A DNA stretch of 56,026 bases from Alphaproteobacteria bacterium (GCA_017635595.1 JAGBLF010000016.1:1-56026), one strand, 5' to 3'; shown: positions 35,858-45,218, counted from the stretch's first letter. Notes: generated by a model not told the origin, from the letters alone. Program-made: numbers and translations.

Positions 35858-35888
35858 AAAGCTCTCTGTTTACACAGAGAGCTTTTTA
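35858..35888 (+). terminator. Intrinsic terminator of groESL
   Basis: Stem AAGCTCTCTG/CAGAGAGCTT with a TTTACA loop, followed by a T run; 23 bp after the groEL stop. Confidence 0.88.
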
Positions 35889-35945
35889 ATTGCTTTTTAA
35901 AATATTTTCTATTATTAATATTTAAATTAAAAGAAAGGTATCTCT

Positions 35946-36092
35946 ATGAAATTTTGTACTACCGTATTGCCGCTTATGAAAATTATCCGACCAAATCAAC
36001 ATTTTTGCTTAATTTTTAATTTGCGATACATTTACTTTATTTATAAAAAATTTCCATACTCGACAATCGTTATTGATCAGGTTAAATTATAG
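35946..36092 (+). CDS. Doubtful 48-residue ORF in the groEL downstream gap
   Basis: ATG 35946 opens a 48-codon frame with a weak AAAGAAAGG upstream. The product is rich in Phe, Ile and Tyr with a few Lys and matches nothing recognised. The 320-bp stretch 35836-36155 otherwise holds only the groESL terminator and the terminator of the minus-strand gene at 36156. The ORF may be chance or the remnant of a lost gene. Confidence 0.2.
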   Translation: MKFCTTVLPLMKIIRPNQHFCLIFNLRYIYFIYKKFPYSTIVIDQVKL

Positions 36093-36108
36093 TCATAATT
36101 TCACACAT

Positions 36109-36140
36109 AAAAAAAGCCGGCATATCATCCGGCTTTTTAT
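36109..36140 (-). terminator. Terminator of the gene at 36156-36869
   Basis: A-rich stem AAAAAGCCGG/CCGGCTTTTT with loop CATATCAT; on the minus strand it ends in a T run (complement of the A run at 36109-36115). Confidence 0.85.
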
Positions 36141-36155
36141 TCCTTTTATTTATTA

Positions 36156-36869
36156 TCAAGCGGCAGTTGTTTCATTATCTTTTATACTGCTGCATACACC
36201 GACATTAGCGGCTATTAAAGCAACAAACGTGACAATAATGCCTAGATTGAATGTCACAAATATATGCAACAAACCTAATGCCACATAAGCAATACTGTTT
36301 ATAAATATTGTCTGTGAGAACGGCGACTTGAACCATATTGCTATAATCCAGTGCATACAAACCGTGTATAATAAAATTGCCGCACATGAAAACACCAGCA
36401 TAAATGCAAATACCGCACCGAAAATATACTTACCGACGTTATGTTCAATTGCATCGGTCCAAACCTTTACGATATTCCGATCGATAACCATATTCGGAAT
36501 TTTCATGCTTTCAAGACTGCGGATTTCTGTTTTTTGCTTTGAAACCGCATAAATAAATTTTCTGCTAACGTATAAACCCTGATCCGTAAGGGCCGAAGTT
36601 TCAAATTCATCAACACGTGTATCCAAAACAACTTTAGCTTCGCTGTGACCGGAACCGTATGTTTTGGAAATAACCGTATCTGCCGGCTCGACAATTTCAT
36701 TATTTTCAATGGTAATAGGCAAAAACTGTTCAGTCTCTTTAGCAATAACCGGTGCATACTCTTTAATAAGCGGAACAGCAACATCTGCCGTATAAAATGC
36801 CGAGATTAATGCATAAAGCAAGACGGCAACAAAACCCATCCATTTGTTTTTTGTTATTAATTCTTTCAT
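36156..36869 (-). CDS. DUF1189-like membrane protein
   Basis: The 237-residue protein has one membrane segment near the N-terminus (about 12-33) and an extracytoplasmic domain of about 110 residues. Three closely spaced C-terminal membrane helices (about 148-225) follow. The outer domain carries 'FLPITIENNEI', VVLDTR and 'QGLYVSRKFIYAV', a pattern that resembles DUF1189 proteins ('lP...i..g.i', 'iDT', 'gi.v..d.l'). The match is from memory and function is unknown. It has its own terminator and a 73-bp gap to hdaA. Confidence 0.5.
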   Translation of the reverse strand: MKELITKNKWMGFVAVLLYALISAFYTADVAVPLIKEYAPVIAKETEQFLPITIENNEIVEPADTVISKTYGSGHSEAKVVLDTRVDEFETSALTDQGLYVSRKFIYAVSKQKTEIRSLESMKIPNMVIDRNIVKVWTDAIEHNVGKYIFGAVFAFMLVFSCAAILLYTVCMHWIIAIWFKSPFSQTIFINSIAYVALGLLHIFVTFNLGIIVTFVALIAANVGVCSSIKDNETTAA

Positions 36870-36942
36870 TCTTATACCTCCCGTATTTTTTATTTATTAA
36901 ATCAAAAACGGCCCTTTGTCAATAAAAGCTATACCGTAACTT

Positions 36943-37686
36943 TTAATAATCAAACAAATCCGGTTCATTATTTTTTTCATGTTCGACAACTTCCATTGCT
37001 GCACGAATAACGGCGTAATTAATCGCACTTTTTCGTATCAGCGAAATATAATCCGTTGCCTCAACCAATGCCCTTATATAAGCAAACGAGCGCTGTGCAT
37101 TATTTATAATGTAATTTAATATGTCTTCGCTGATACGTAGTTGCCTGTCATTAAACAGCTTAACAATCAACGTCTGCAACATCACATCATCCGGTTCTTT
37201 TATTGCAACACTCGGCAACATATTTAAGCGTGATTGCAAATCTTTCAATGCAAAACGCATACGTGTCGGAGCATTTTCCGCCGTCAAGAGCATATATCTG
37301 CCGGCAGTGTTATAAATATTGAATAAATGAAATAAGGCCTCGTTATCTACCTTGGTATCTATATCCTCAACAACAATACTTTGGTTTTCCTGAGCCAAAC
37401 GCTTTACCCTATTGATAGTCAAATGAGCCGCATTGACAATGCTTACTTTAGACGGTTTTTCGCTGGTTTGCATAACTTTTGCGGCAAATATATGAGCCAA
37501 ATGTGATTTTCCGCACCCCTTAGGACCGTAAATAACCAAACCGGGCGTCAACCATTGCGGCCAGGCATCAACCATTTGAAACGCCTCATGATTACAATCT
37601 GACACCATAAAATCTTCGCGGTTCATACAATTTTGTGCCGGCAAAGATAACGGAATTTGTTCTGATATTTGCCTATTATCCCTCAT
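36943..37686 (-). CDS. hdaA: DnaA-related replication regulator HdaA (Hda family)
   Basis: Hda proteins join the DNA-loaded sliding clamp and promote hydrolysis of DnaA-ATP, preventing over-initiation. The 247-residue protein starts with a clamp-binding peptide (QIPLSLP, residues 10-16). An AAA+ core homologous to DnaA domain III follows: Walker A GPKGCGKS (54-61), Walker B SIVVEDID, and a sensor/Arg region ALKDLQSRLNM. The DNA-binding domain IV of DnaA is absent, as expected. Its start overlaps the cckA stop by 11 bases. Confidence 0.88.
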   Translation of the reverse strand: MRDNRQISEQIPLSLPAQNCMNREDFMVSDCNHEAFQMVDAWPQWLTPGLVIYGPKGCGKSHLAHIFAAKVMQTSEKPSKVSIVNAAHLTINRVKRLAQENQSIVVEDIDTKVDNEALFHLFNIYNTAGRYMLLTAENAPTRMRFALKDLQSRLNMLPSVAIKEPDDVMLQTLIVKLFNDRQLRISEDILNYIINNAQRSFAYIRALVEATDYISLIRKSAINYAVIRAAMEVVEHEKNNEPDLFDY

Positions 37687-40318
37687 CTTTAGTCAACACT
37701 TCTTTCACTTTTTTATTTAAGTCATCCAAGCTGTATGGTTTGCTCAAAAAATAGAAATCTTGCGAACCGGCCAATTCTTTACGGGCAATTTCTTCCGAAT
37801 ATCCCGATGCCAGAATAATTATTGTTTCGGGTTGCTTTTCATGCATTATATTTGCCAATTCGGCACCGCTCATTCCCGGCATCATCATATCGGTAATCAT
37901 CATATCGAATTTTTCGCCGTTTTCAATGTGCTCCAACGCGTTTTCTGCAGATATACAGTCGACCACATCATAGCCTTTTTGCTTTAAGCCGCGCGCACCG
38001 ACAATCCTGACCGCATCTTCATCTTCGACGAACAATATTTTGATTTCGCCCGGATTGCGTGCCACCGCACGTTGGCTGTCAAATTCGGTAATATTCAGCC
38101 CTAAAATGATTTTATTATCATCACCCGTACCCGCATTAAGAGGCATGGTTGTCATAGCCACATTGCCGGACTTATCGCGGATAACTTCTTGTTCTTCGGA
38201 CGGTGTATTCTGATATTGCTCCGGACTTTCATACGACGGCAAATAAATTTCAAAGGTCGTTCCTTTATTGACTTCACTCTGAACCTTTATAAAGCCCTCG
38301 GTTTGATGAACAATACCATAAACCATCGCCAACCCCAGTCCCGTACCGGAGCCCAAAACGTTTTTCTTGGTCGAGAAGAACGGTTCAAAAATGCGATTAA
38401 TATTTTCCGGCGGAATGCCGCATCCTGTATCTGTTACGCTGACAACAACAAAATCACCCGGTTGAATAACATTGGCTCCAAACTGATATGGTGTATTCAA
38501 GCGCTCGCTGTGTGTTGTTATGGATAAGCACCCCCTGCCGCTCATAGCATCTTTAGCATTAATGGCTAAATTGAGCAAAACTTGTGAAAATTGAACGGGA
38601 TCAACACGGATATAACCGGTATTGGTACCATAATTCTTTTTAAATTTGATTTGCTCACCCAGCAATCGGGCAATAAGATGTTCGTTTTCCGAGCAGGCTT
38701 CGTTTACATCTATTATTTTCGGGTTAAGCGGTTGCTTGCGGGAAATAGCTAACAGCTGACGCGCCACACCTGCCGCACGGTTAACGTTATATTTAAGCTG
38801 AAGTAAATCGGAAAACGACGGATCGCCTATACCGTGCCGTTGCAACAGCAAATCACAATAACCGATTACTGCCGTCAGCAAATTATTGAAGTCGTGCGCA
38901 ACACCGCCGGCAAGCTGGCCGAACGCCTGCATTTTTTGTGCTTGAGCCACCTGCATTTCCAAGCTGCGTTTGCTGGTTGTGTCTTCAATATACATCACCA
39001 TGCCGATAATATTTCCTGATGCACTTGAATATCTCTGCTTCATCGGAATAACCGATACTTGAATATTCTTTTCTTCCTGAGTAGATTTTAAATGTGTTTC
39101 AAAACTTTCTTCTTTTTCTATTCCGTTATCGTAATTTTGTAAAATTTCTTTAATTTTATTTTTTGAATCATCACTGAAATACTGACTGATTTTTTTATCT
39201 TTGATTTCAGCTGCCGTTTTTTCAAAAATATTACAAATATGGCTATTAACCTCAAGTATGCGTTGATGCCTGTCGGCAAACATTATCCCTATCGGTGCCG
39301 TTTCGAACAGCCAATCGAGTTCGTCCGACACCTGCTTGAGACGGTTTTGCAACTCGGCATCGTTCGGTAAATTACATAATACGACTCCACGCGTTTTAAG
39401 TTCATTATTCTCACGTACGTTTTGCTGAATAACAAAAAACTCTTTATTTCCCTTGGCGGTTTTAAATAAAATGTCGCCGCGATATTTACCGGTCGAATCA
39501 TGTAACAATTCGGATTTATAGGCAACAAACTCGTCAATACTTTTACCGTTGGCATTATTTTTATCGGTATTGAGTTCATCGGCAAGCGTATTATTGATGT
39601 ATTCGATATTGCCTTCGCTGTTGCAGGTATAAAGGCCGACCGGCAGATAATCCAAAAAATTATGCAGCGAGGTCATCTCGTTTTTAAATACCTGGTCCAT
39701 ATTTTTATAAGCGGTAATATTTTCAATCGTCCAAAAAATATAAATATCCTGATTGATTTTGCTTAATGAAAACTTATCTTCAAAAATTTCCGTTTTGGCC
39801 AGAGATATCGGTTTGACGGTGATCTGCAACCATTCTTCGGCCACAAACACACTGTTCTTCTTAGGGTTAATCGATAGCGTTACCGTCGTTTGCTGCAATT
39901 TATTAACAGCCGAACTCAGCTTTTGCAAATCTAATTTATTGGCTGTCGAATCAATAATATTATGTTCTAAAAAGCTCAAAATAGGCATATCCTGAAAGTA
40001 CTCGCGTGCCGGTCGATTTATCAATACGGCCTCGCCTTTGGCATTGTCTACCCGATAGTATTTGGTTTTATCTTCCAAAATTTCGGCCGACAACGTACCG
40101 AATCCGATAGCACTTTCACTTACCTTTAAAATCCGAATGGTTATCAAAATGCACATAATGTTCCATACAACCGTCGAAACGACTATATACATAAAATATT
40201 CGGGATATACAAACAAAGCAAACAGGCTCAGCGACATAAACATAATCGCATAGGCCAAGAAAACCAGATTTCTTTCCAGTTGCCGGTCAGGGCGCTTATT
40301 ATTTATGTCTCCGAGCAT
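37676..40318 (-). CDS. cckA: Hybrid histidine kinase CckA
   Basis: CckA is the bifunctional kinase/phosphatase that controls CtrA through ChpT in alphaproteobacteria. The 880-residue protein has two N-terminal membrane helices (about 18-62). PAS-like domains follow at about 75-205, 215-315 and 330-450. The H-box has His475 in GQLAGGVAHDFNNLLTA, followed by the CckA-like 'RHGIGDPSF' and NRAAGVARQLLA. The ATPase domain has NLAINAKDAM, DTGCGIP and GTGLGLAMVYGI. The C-terminal receiver has phospho-acceptor Asp810 in ITDMMMPGMSG. The unusually PAS-rich middle part is divergent from textbook CckA. Confidence 0.92.
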   Translation of the reverse strand: MLGDINNKRPDRQLERNLVFLAYAIMFMSLSLFALFVYPEYFMYIVVSTVVWNIMCILITIRILKVSESAIGFGTLSAEILEDKTKYYRVDNAKGEAVLINRPAREYFQDMPILSFLEHNIIDSTANKLDLQKLSSAVNKLQQTTVTLSINPKKNSVFVAEEWLQITVKPISLAKTEIFEDKFSLSKINQDIYIFWTIENITAYKNMDQVFKNEMTSLHNFLDYLPVGLYTCNSEGNIEYINNTLADELNTDKNNANGKSIDEFVAYKSELLHDSTGKYRGDILFKTAKGNKEFFVIQQNVRENNELKTRGVVLCNLPNDAELQNRLKQVSDELDWLFETAPIGIMFADRHQRILEVNSHICNIFEKTAAEIKDKKISQYFSDDSKNKIKEILQNYDNGIEKEESFETHLKSTQEEKNIQVSVIPMKQRYSSASGNIIGMVMYIEDTTSKRSLEMQVAQAQKMQAFGQLAGGVAHDFNNLLTAVIGYCDLLLQRHGIGDPSFSDLLQLKYNVNRAAGVARQLLAISRKQPLNPKIIDVNEACSENEHLIARLLGEQIKFKKNYGTNTGYIRVDPVQFSQVLLNLAINAKDAMSGRGCLSITTHSERLNTPYQFGANVIQPGDFVVVSVTDTGCGIPPENINRIFEPFFSTKKNVLGSGTGLGLAMVYGIVHQTEGFIKVQSEVNKGTTFEIYLPSYESPEQYQNTPSEEQEVIRDKSGNVAMTTMPLNAGTGDDNKIILGLNITEFDSQRAVARNPGEIKILFVEDEDAVRIVGARGLKQKGYDVVDCISAENALEHIENGEKFDMMITDMMMPGMSGAELANIMHEKQPETIIILASGYSEEIARKELAGSQDFYFLSKPYSLDDLNKKVKEVLTKDEG

Positions 40319-40331
40319 TAAATAAAACCTC

Positions 40332-41951
40332 TTATGTCAGCAAATCGGCTTTAGCTTTACCGGTGCGTTCGGTAACTTCGGCGATGGCACGCGAAACGTC
40401 GGCCAATTCCTCAAGCATTTTTTCAACGTCTTCATCGAGCAATTTTGTTTCATAACGTTCCAAATAAATACGCAGTGTTGCGCCGTTGGTACCCGTGCCC
40501 GACAAACGATAGACGATACGCGAATTATCGGTAAAGTAAACGATTAATCCGTTTTTGGTCGAGCTGCCGTCAACCGGATCATTATAAATGAACGGCTTAG
40601 CTTCTTTAACCGTAAAACTGCCGAATTGTTTACCGGCCAAACTCGGCATACGCGCTTCCAAATCGGACATCAGTTTATTGGCAACTTCGGTATCTATACC
40701 GTCATAATCGTTACGCATATAATAGCTTCGGCCGTATTTTTGCCAGTGTTCACGCGTGATTTGTTCAACCGATTTACCGGTTGCGGCAATAATATTCAGC
40801 CAGAACAAAATTGCCCAAATACCATCTTTTTCGCGAATATGGCTTGAACCCGTACCAAAACTTTCTTCACCGCAGAACGTAATACGATTACTATCCATTA
40901 AGTTGCAAAAATATTTCCAGCCGGTCGGAACTTCATAGTAGCCGATGCCCAAAGCTTTTGCCACACGTCCGACAGCAGTTGACGTTGCCGCCGATTTTGC
41001 CACCCCGTAAATACCGTTTTTGTAAGCCGGAATATATTTATAATTGTCGGTTATAATTGCCAAGCTGTCACTCGGCGTTACAAAGAATTTTTTACCCAAA
41101 ATCATATTACGGTCGCCGTCACCGTCATTGGCGGACCCCATATCCGGCGCATCATCCGAATACATTCTCTCAACGAGTTTTTTAGCGTAAATCAAGTTCG
41201 GGTCCGGATGCAAGCCGCCGAAATCTTCCAACGGCACGTCATTAACAACCGAATCCGGCGAAGCACCGAGCATTTCTACAAATATTTTACGGGCATACGG
41301 ACCGGTTACCGCGTTCATGGCATCAAACACAAAAGTAAAACCGCCGGCAAATAATTTGCGAATCGCCGCAAAATCAAACATACTGCTCATCATATCGGCA
41401 TATATTTGCACCGGATCTATAATTTCAATTTCCATATCGCCGAGTTTTTGCGTGCCGATTTTGCTTAAATCAACATCATCGGCTTCCAAAATTTTATATT
41501 CGGATATTTTCTTGGTGTTTTCATAAATTTTATCACTGACGGCTGTCGGACATTGTCCGCCGGAAGCCACCGCATATTTAATACCGAAATCTCCGTTAAT
41601 ACCGCCCGGATTATGTGAGGCCGTCAGCACAAAACCGCCATCGGCTTTATTATCCAACAATACGCGCGATGATGTCGGCGTTGAGATAAAACCGTTTTGT
41701 CCGACAATCATTTTTTTCATACCGTTAGCCGCCGACATTTTCATAATCTTCTGGATGGCTACTTTATTGAAATAGCGGCCGTCACCGCCCAAGATAAAGG
41801 TCTGACCTTTGACACCGCCGATGGCATCAAAAACGCTCTGCACAAAATTTTCAATATAATTTTCCTGCGTGGCGATTTTTGATTTTTTACGCAAACCGGC
41901 CGTACCCATTTTTTGATCTGTATAAGGAGTTGTTTTGACTGTTTTAAGCAT
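40332..41951 (-). CDS. pgm: Phosphoglucomutase (alpha-D-glucose phosphate specific)
   Basis: Pgm interconverts glucose-1-phosphate and glucose-6-phosphate. The 539-residue protein has the phosphohexomutase marks: substrate loop GTAGLRKK, the active-site serine loop LTASHNPGG, the metal site GDGDRN, and the phosphate-binding RLSGTGTNGATLR. It fits metabolically with the glycogen phosphorylase at 53212, whose product is its substrate. It is the first gene of the pgm-cckA-hdaA run, 13 bp before cckA. Confidence 0.95.
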   Translation of the reverse strand: MLKTVKTTPYTDQKMGTAGLRKKSKIATQENYIENFVQSVFDAIGGVKGQTFILGGDGRYFNKVAIQKIMKMSAANGMKKMIVGQNGFISTPTSSRVLLDNKADGGFVLTASHNPGGINGDFGIKYAVASGGQCPTAVSDKIYENTKKISEYKILEADDVDLSKIGTQKLGDMEIEIIDPVQIYADMMSSMFDFAAIRKLFAGGFTFVFDAMNAVTGPYARKIFVEMLGASPDSVVNDVPLEDFGGLHPDPNLIYAKKLVERMYSDDAPDMGSANDGDGDRNMILGKKFFVTPSDSLAIITDNYKYIPAYKNGIYGVAKSAATSTAVGRVAKALGIGYYEVPTGWKYFCNLMDSNRITFCGEESFGTGSSHIREKDGIWAILFWLNIIAATGKSVEQITREHWQKYGRSYYMRNDYDGIDTEVANKLMSDLEARMPSLAGKQFGSFTVKEAKPFIYNDPVDGSSTKNGLIVYFTDNSRIVYRLSGTGTNGATLRIYLERYETKLLDEDVEKMLEELADVSRAIAEVTERTGKAKADLLT

Positions 41952-42045
41952 AATCGAATCCTTTCACCTGATAAATAATTTTATGTATATATATGTATCA
42001 TTAAATCATTTACGAGGTAAAGAGTTTTTACAGGCTTATCACATT

Positions 42046-42729
42046 TTATTTCTGTTTCCAGAGAAAATCCGTCAATTTCAGGATTTCACGACGGGCATAA
42101 ACATCTTCAAGCGACATTTTGAACACTTTTGAATTGCCGGTCATATCGGCGGCACAATACCCTTCGTCAATATGACGATATGCCAAGCGGTTTTTAAGCG
42201 GCGGCGCAATACGAAAACCATAACGATGAGCTGCATCTTCCAAAGAGTCTGCCCAATTTTGCCCATTTTTCAAATTAGCAACGGCAATCCAATTTAAATA
42301 TTTTATACCTCGAGCTGCAATATTCTTTTTGGCCTGCCAAATTAAGTTCAGATACGAGTCATTGAGCTTCCATTGCATATCTTTCGGCTTATCGGCAATG
42401 GTGATTAAAGTGTGTGCCCGGCTGAAAATATCAGCATAATTATCGTTTTTTGCTGTCGGAATATCGGCGATAATCACTTCTTTAGAATCGGCCGAACCTT
42501 TAACATCGCCTAATTTTGTTATACTGCGCGGTGCCGGTAATGATATTTTTTGGTGCATACAAAAAGCCAAACGGTGGCTGATAAAATTATCTGCCGCTAA
42601 ATTTTCCGGCATAAACAGATTAACATGGTAACCATCAGACCATAATGCCGCAGCCAAATTAAAAGCCAAAGTGGTTTTACCGGATTGCGATTTTGGACTG
42701 CTTATGACGATGACGGGAACTTCATTCAT
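42046..42729 (-). CDS. ParA/MinD-family ATPase, MipZ-like
   Basis: The 227-residue protein has a deviant Walker A, SSPKSQSGKTTLAFNLAAAL, with the signature lysine position changed from KGG to KSQ. EVIIADIP is the Walker B equivalent. The C-terminal YRHIDEGYCAADM and a final helix 'ARREILKLTDFL' resemble the tail of MipZ, the division-site positioning ATPase of alphaproteobacteria. The match is partial. Other ParA-type roles (chemoreceptor or plasmid partition) remain possible; no parB-like gene adjoins it. It starts 1 bp after the dac stop. Confidence 0.62.
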   Translation of the reverse strand: MNEVPVIVISSPKSQSGKTTLAFNLAAALWSDGYHVNLFMPENLAADNFISHRLAFCMHQKISLPAPRSITKLGDVKGSADSKEVIIADIPTAKNDNYADIFSRAHTLITIADKPKDMQWKLNDSYLNLIWQAKKNIAARGIKYLNWIAVANLKNGQNWADSLEDAAHRYGFRIAPPLKNRLAYRHIDEGYCAADMTGNSKVFKMSLEDVYARREILKLTDFLWKQK

Positions 42730-42730
42730 A

Positions 42731-43993
42731 TTACTTCTGCGCTAATTTTATCGAGGTTGTATCGGCCACGACCAGACAAGATTGTTTTTGGCGTTTCATT
42801 GTCTGGCAAATGTGTTTAGCATCATTTTTAGCCAATCCGACAACTTTAGAACGGAACATAGGCCCCTTCTGTGCATTAAATCTTTCAACTTTTATGTTAT
42901 AGACCGCAAATTTTTTAGCCAAGTTATTTTTAACGCTAATGGCATAATTTTTAGCACGTTTGTAATCCGAAAACGAGCCGACCTGAATAGCATAATTACC
43001 ATTACTTGCTGCCACAACCGGTGCGCGTTCGGTTTGCGCTTTTTGTGCCATAACCGTGCTTATAACAGGTTTATGAGGTGCCGGCATTATTACAGAAGCC
43101 GTTTGTCCGGTTCTTAGAGCCTTAGTATTTTGGGCTGTTACGATTGCTTTACCGCCGTTAATTTGTTGGCGCAAAGAAGCGATATCCACTTTTTGATTCT
43201 TTTTCAGCTCGTTTAAGCCTTTATCCATCATTAACGAAACCCTTTTATCGCGCTCGCTTACGTATTTATGTCCCATTGTAACGGCAATCACACGCTTATT
43301 GCTGCGCTTGGCCGACGTAACGATGTTAAAGCCTGCAGCTGCCGTATAACCGGTTTTCATACCGTCGGCACCGGCAAAAGTTTTCAAAACATGATTATGG
43401 CCTTGGATAGTTTGTCCTTTATATTTGAAACTGTTAGCTGAAAACCAGCCGTAATACTGCGGAAAATGATGATAGACAGCCATCGCCAAAGTCGCCATAT
43501 CACGCGCGGTTGTTTTCTGTTGTGAATGCGGCAAACCGGAGGCATTTTTAAAAGTTGTATTTTTCATACCGAGTTTTTTGGCTGTCTTGGTCATCAAAAC
43601 GGCAAATTCGGCTTCGGATTTGGAAAAATGTTCGGCTAAAACGGTAGCACAATCGTTGGCCGATTTAACGATAACTGCCATAATAGCATCTTTAACTGTA
43701 ATGGTTTCGCCGGCGCGCACACCGAGTTTAGACGGGGAACGACTCGCAGCGACTCGAGAAACTTTTAATTTATCGGTCAACTTTAAATGTTTATTTTCCA
43801 AAGCATTAAAGGTTATGTACAATGTCATCAATTTCGTTAATGAGGCCGGATAGCGTCGTTCATCGGCATTCTGTTCATACATAACGCTGCCGTCTTCGGC
43901 ATTAACCATAATAGCCGATGTTGTTGCCATACTGATTTTTGCGCTCAAAATGACCATAACAAAGCATAAAAAAGCCAATAATCTTTTCAACAT
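42731..43993 (-). CDS. D-alanyl-D-alanine carboxypeptidase with C-terminal SPOR domain
   Basis: This class C penicillin-binding protein trims the terminal D-Ala of peptidoglycan stem peptides. The 420-residue protein has a signal peptide (to about residue 23). The catalytic triad motifs are S51-L-T-K54, S111-A-N113 and K213-T-G. A long linker then leads to a SPOR domain (about 330-415, 'YAIQVGSFSDYKRAKNYA'). SPOR binds denuded glycan at the division septum, so it probably acts there. Lacks the membrane-anchoring amphipathic tail of PBP5, which SPOR may replace. Confidence 0.93.
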   Translation of the reverse strand: MLKRLLAFLCFVMVILSAKISMATTSAIMVNAEDGSVMYEQNADERRYPASLTKLMTLYITFNALENKHLKLTDKLKVSRVAASRSPSKLGVRAGETITVKDAIMAVIVKSANDCATVLAEHFSKSEAEFAVLMTKTAKKLGMKNTTFKNASGLPHSQQKTTARDMATLAMAVYHHFPQYYGWFSANSFKYKGQTIQGHNHVLKTFAGADGMKTGYTAAAGFNIVTSAKRSNKRVIAVTMGHKYVSERDKRVSLMMDKGLNELKKNQKVDIASLRQQINGGKAIVTAQNTKALRTGQTASVIMPAPHKPVISTVMAQKAQTERAPVVAASNGNYAIQVGSFSDYKRAKNYAISVKNNLAKKFAVYNIKVERFNAQKGPMFRSKVVGLAKNDAKHICQTMKRQKQSCLVVADTTSIKLAQK

Positions 43994-44110
43994 TTTTTCC
44001 TCTTAAAATCTTAATATACCGAGTATAATTCATAAAAGGTAACAAAAGGTTAATAACAAGATTCTTTTTTGCGGTACCAAACTAAAGTTTTAATTGATAA
44101 AAAATAGTTA

Positions 44111-44139
44111 TTGACTTTATGTTTTTTTCACGTTATTTA
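44111..44139 (+). promoter_or_regulatory. Sigma-70 promoter of tRNA-His
   Basis: TTGACT (44111-44116) and TATTTA (44134-44139) with a 17-bp spacer, 12 bp before the tRNA. Confidence 0.65.
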
Positions 44140-44151
44140 ATTATCTGCCAT

Positions 44152-44229
44152 GGCGGATGTAGCTCAGTTGGTTAGAGCGCTGGTTTGTGGTACCAGATGT
44201 CGTCAGTTCGAATCTGATCATCCGCCCCA
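44152..44229 (+). tRNA. tRNA-His (anticodon GTG)
   Basis: Standard cloverleaf with an eight-pair acceptor (GGCGGATG with CATCCGCC) that includes the extra G(-1)-C73 pair specific for tRNA-His. Anticodon loop TTGTGGT, T-arm TCAGTTCGAATCTGA, encoded CCA. Confidence 0.95.
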
Positions 44230-44322
44230 TTTTAAGAAAGCACCTTCGGGTGCTTTTTTTTGTGGGCGGTGGCAGATGAGAACTGACGAAGAAGTCTGTT
44301 CGACAAGGAGCCTCCGGCAGAC
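44211..44322 (+). repeat. Copy 1 of a 112-bp direct repeat starting within tRNA-His
   Basis: Begins in the T-arm of the tRNA and covers its 3' end, the terminator and about 60 bp beyond. It matches 44389-44500 except for two substitutions near 44263 and 44269. A 66-bp spacer (44323-44388) separates the copies, so the duplication unit is 178 bp. The segment is more GC-rich than the surroundings. Together with copy 2 it fills the gene-free stretch 44230-44596. Confidence 0.9.
44237..44261 (+). terminator. Intrinsic terminator of tRNA-His
   Basis: Stem AAAGCACC/GGTGCTTT with a TTCG tetraloop, then T run. Confidence 0.93.
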
Positions 44323-44388
44323 GGAAGTATGCCGGTCTGCAAAGCAGAAAGGCGACGCAGGTCGCAAGCGAGCCTAAGCGAGCGCGAC

Positions 44389-44500
44389 AATCTGATCATC
44401 CGCCCCATTTTAAGAAAGCACCTTCGGGTGCTTTTTTTTGCGGGCGATGGCAGATGAGAACTGACGAAGAAGTCTGTTCGACAAGGAGCCTCCGGCAGAC
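44389..44500 (+). repeat. Copy 2 of the 112-bp repeat (orphan tRNA-His 3' end)
   Basis: Contains the last 19 bases of tRNA-His, including CCA, without the rest of the gene, then a second copy of the terminator (44415-44439). After 44500 the sequence turns into an A-rich tract. Confidence 0.9.
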
Positions 44501-44596
44501 AAAAAAACAAAAAAATTTCCATTGACTTTTATTGACAAAAAGAATACCCTATCGGCACAATTTTCTACTATTTATAAACATTTAATTATAACAATT

Positions 44597-45214
44597 ATGA
44601 CTAGCATTGACTGCAAGCTGGAAGCTTTCCAGAAAGTTCTTTGGGGATATTCTCTTTCCCGCGAAGAAGAAGACATGTACATGGACCTTTACCGGAAATT
44701 GTTGATGGCTGAAGCACTGCCAAACAAAACTGTTGTTCAGCGCGCTAAGCAAATTAAGCCTCTCGTGCGTATTCGTCACAATGCGGTGAGCCACTATGAA
44801 AAGGTATTTACGACCGATGCAACGGATTTGTTGGTATTTACGACGTTGTATGATATTGAAAAAAGTTATCTTTACAACTTCACCGACGACCGCCAGGTTG
44901 TAAAACATTTGCGTCGACCGCTTTTCCCGCGAGGAATGCAAAAAATCGGCGAATTCACCTGCTATCATCGATTTGAGGAGAATCCCGAAATTTTGAGCCC
45001 GTGTGTCGAGGAGGTTTTGCGACAGTTGCCTGATGATATCAATCTTGATCAGATTAATGCTTTTGAACTCAAGTTTGATTCTTCCGACCCGGCCGACGTC
45101 TATGATCCGCTTTTGGACCGCTATGAATCGACAGTTGTGTTGTACTCTATGTCCGATGGTTTGCCGCAGCAGATCAAGCAACAGCCGGTGGTATATCACG
45201 ATGTGCGTTACTAA
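44597..45214 (+). CDS. Hypothetical protein in the tRNA-His-linked block
   Basis: ATG 44597 gives 205 residues; an upstream in-frame ATG at 44522 lies in the low-complexity flank and is less likely. There is no strong RBS for either. The protein is acidic, soluble-looking and without membrane segments. It starts with a helical 'LWGYSLSREEEDMYMDLYRK', has an HYEKVF segment, and ends in 'QPVVYHDVRY'. No family is recognised. An antisense frame covers the whole gene, but its His/Ile-rich composition looks non-coding. Codon use seems slightly more GC-rich than in the neighbours, in keeping with recent arrival. Confidence 0.62.
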   Translation: MTSIDCKLEAFQKVLWGYSLSREEEDMYMDLYRKLLMAEALPNKTVVQRAKQIKPLVRIRHNAVSHYEKVFTTDATDLLVFTTLYDIEKSYLYNFTDDRQVVKHLRRPLFPRGMQKIGEFTCYHRFEENPEILSPCVEEVLRQLPDDINLDQINAFELKFDSSDPADVYDPLLDRYESTVVLYSMSDGLPQQIKQQPVVYHDVRY

Positions 45215-45218
45215 AGCT

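Noticed and set aside
44150..44377. 75-residue ORF across tRNA-His
   Set aside because: It is the translation of the tRNA gene itself (MADVAQLVRAL... is a known artefact of tRNA readings) plus its terminator and the repeat.
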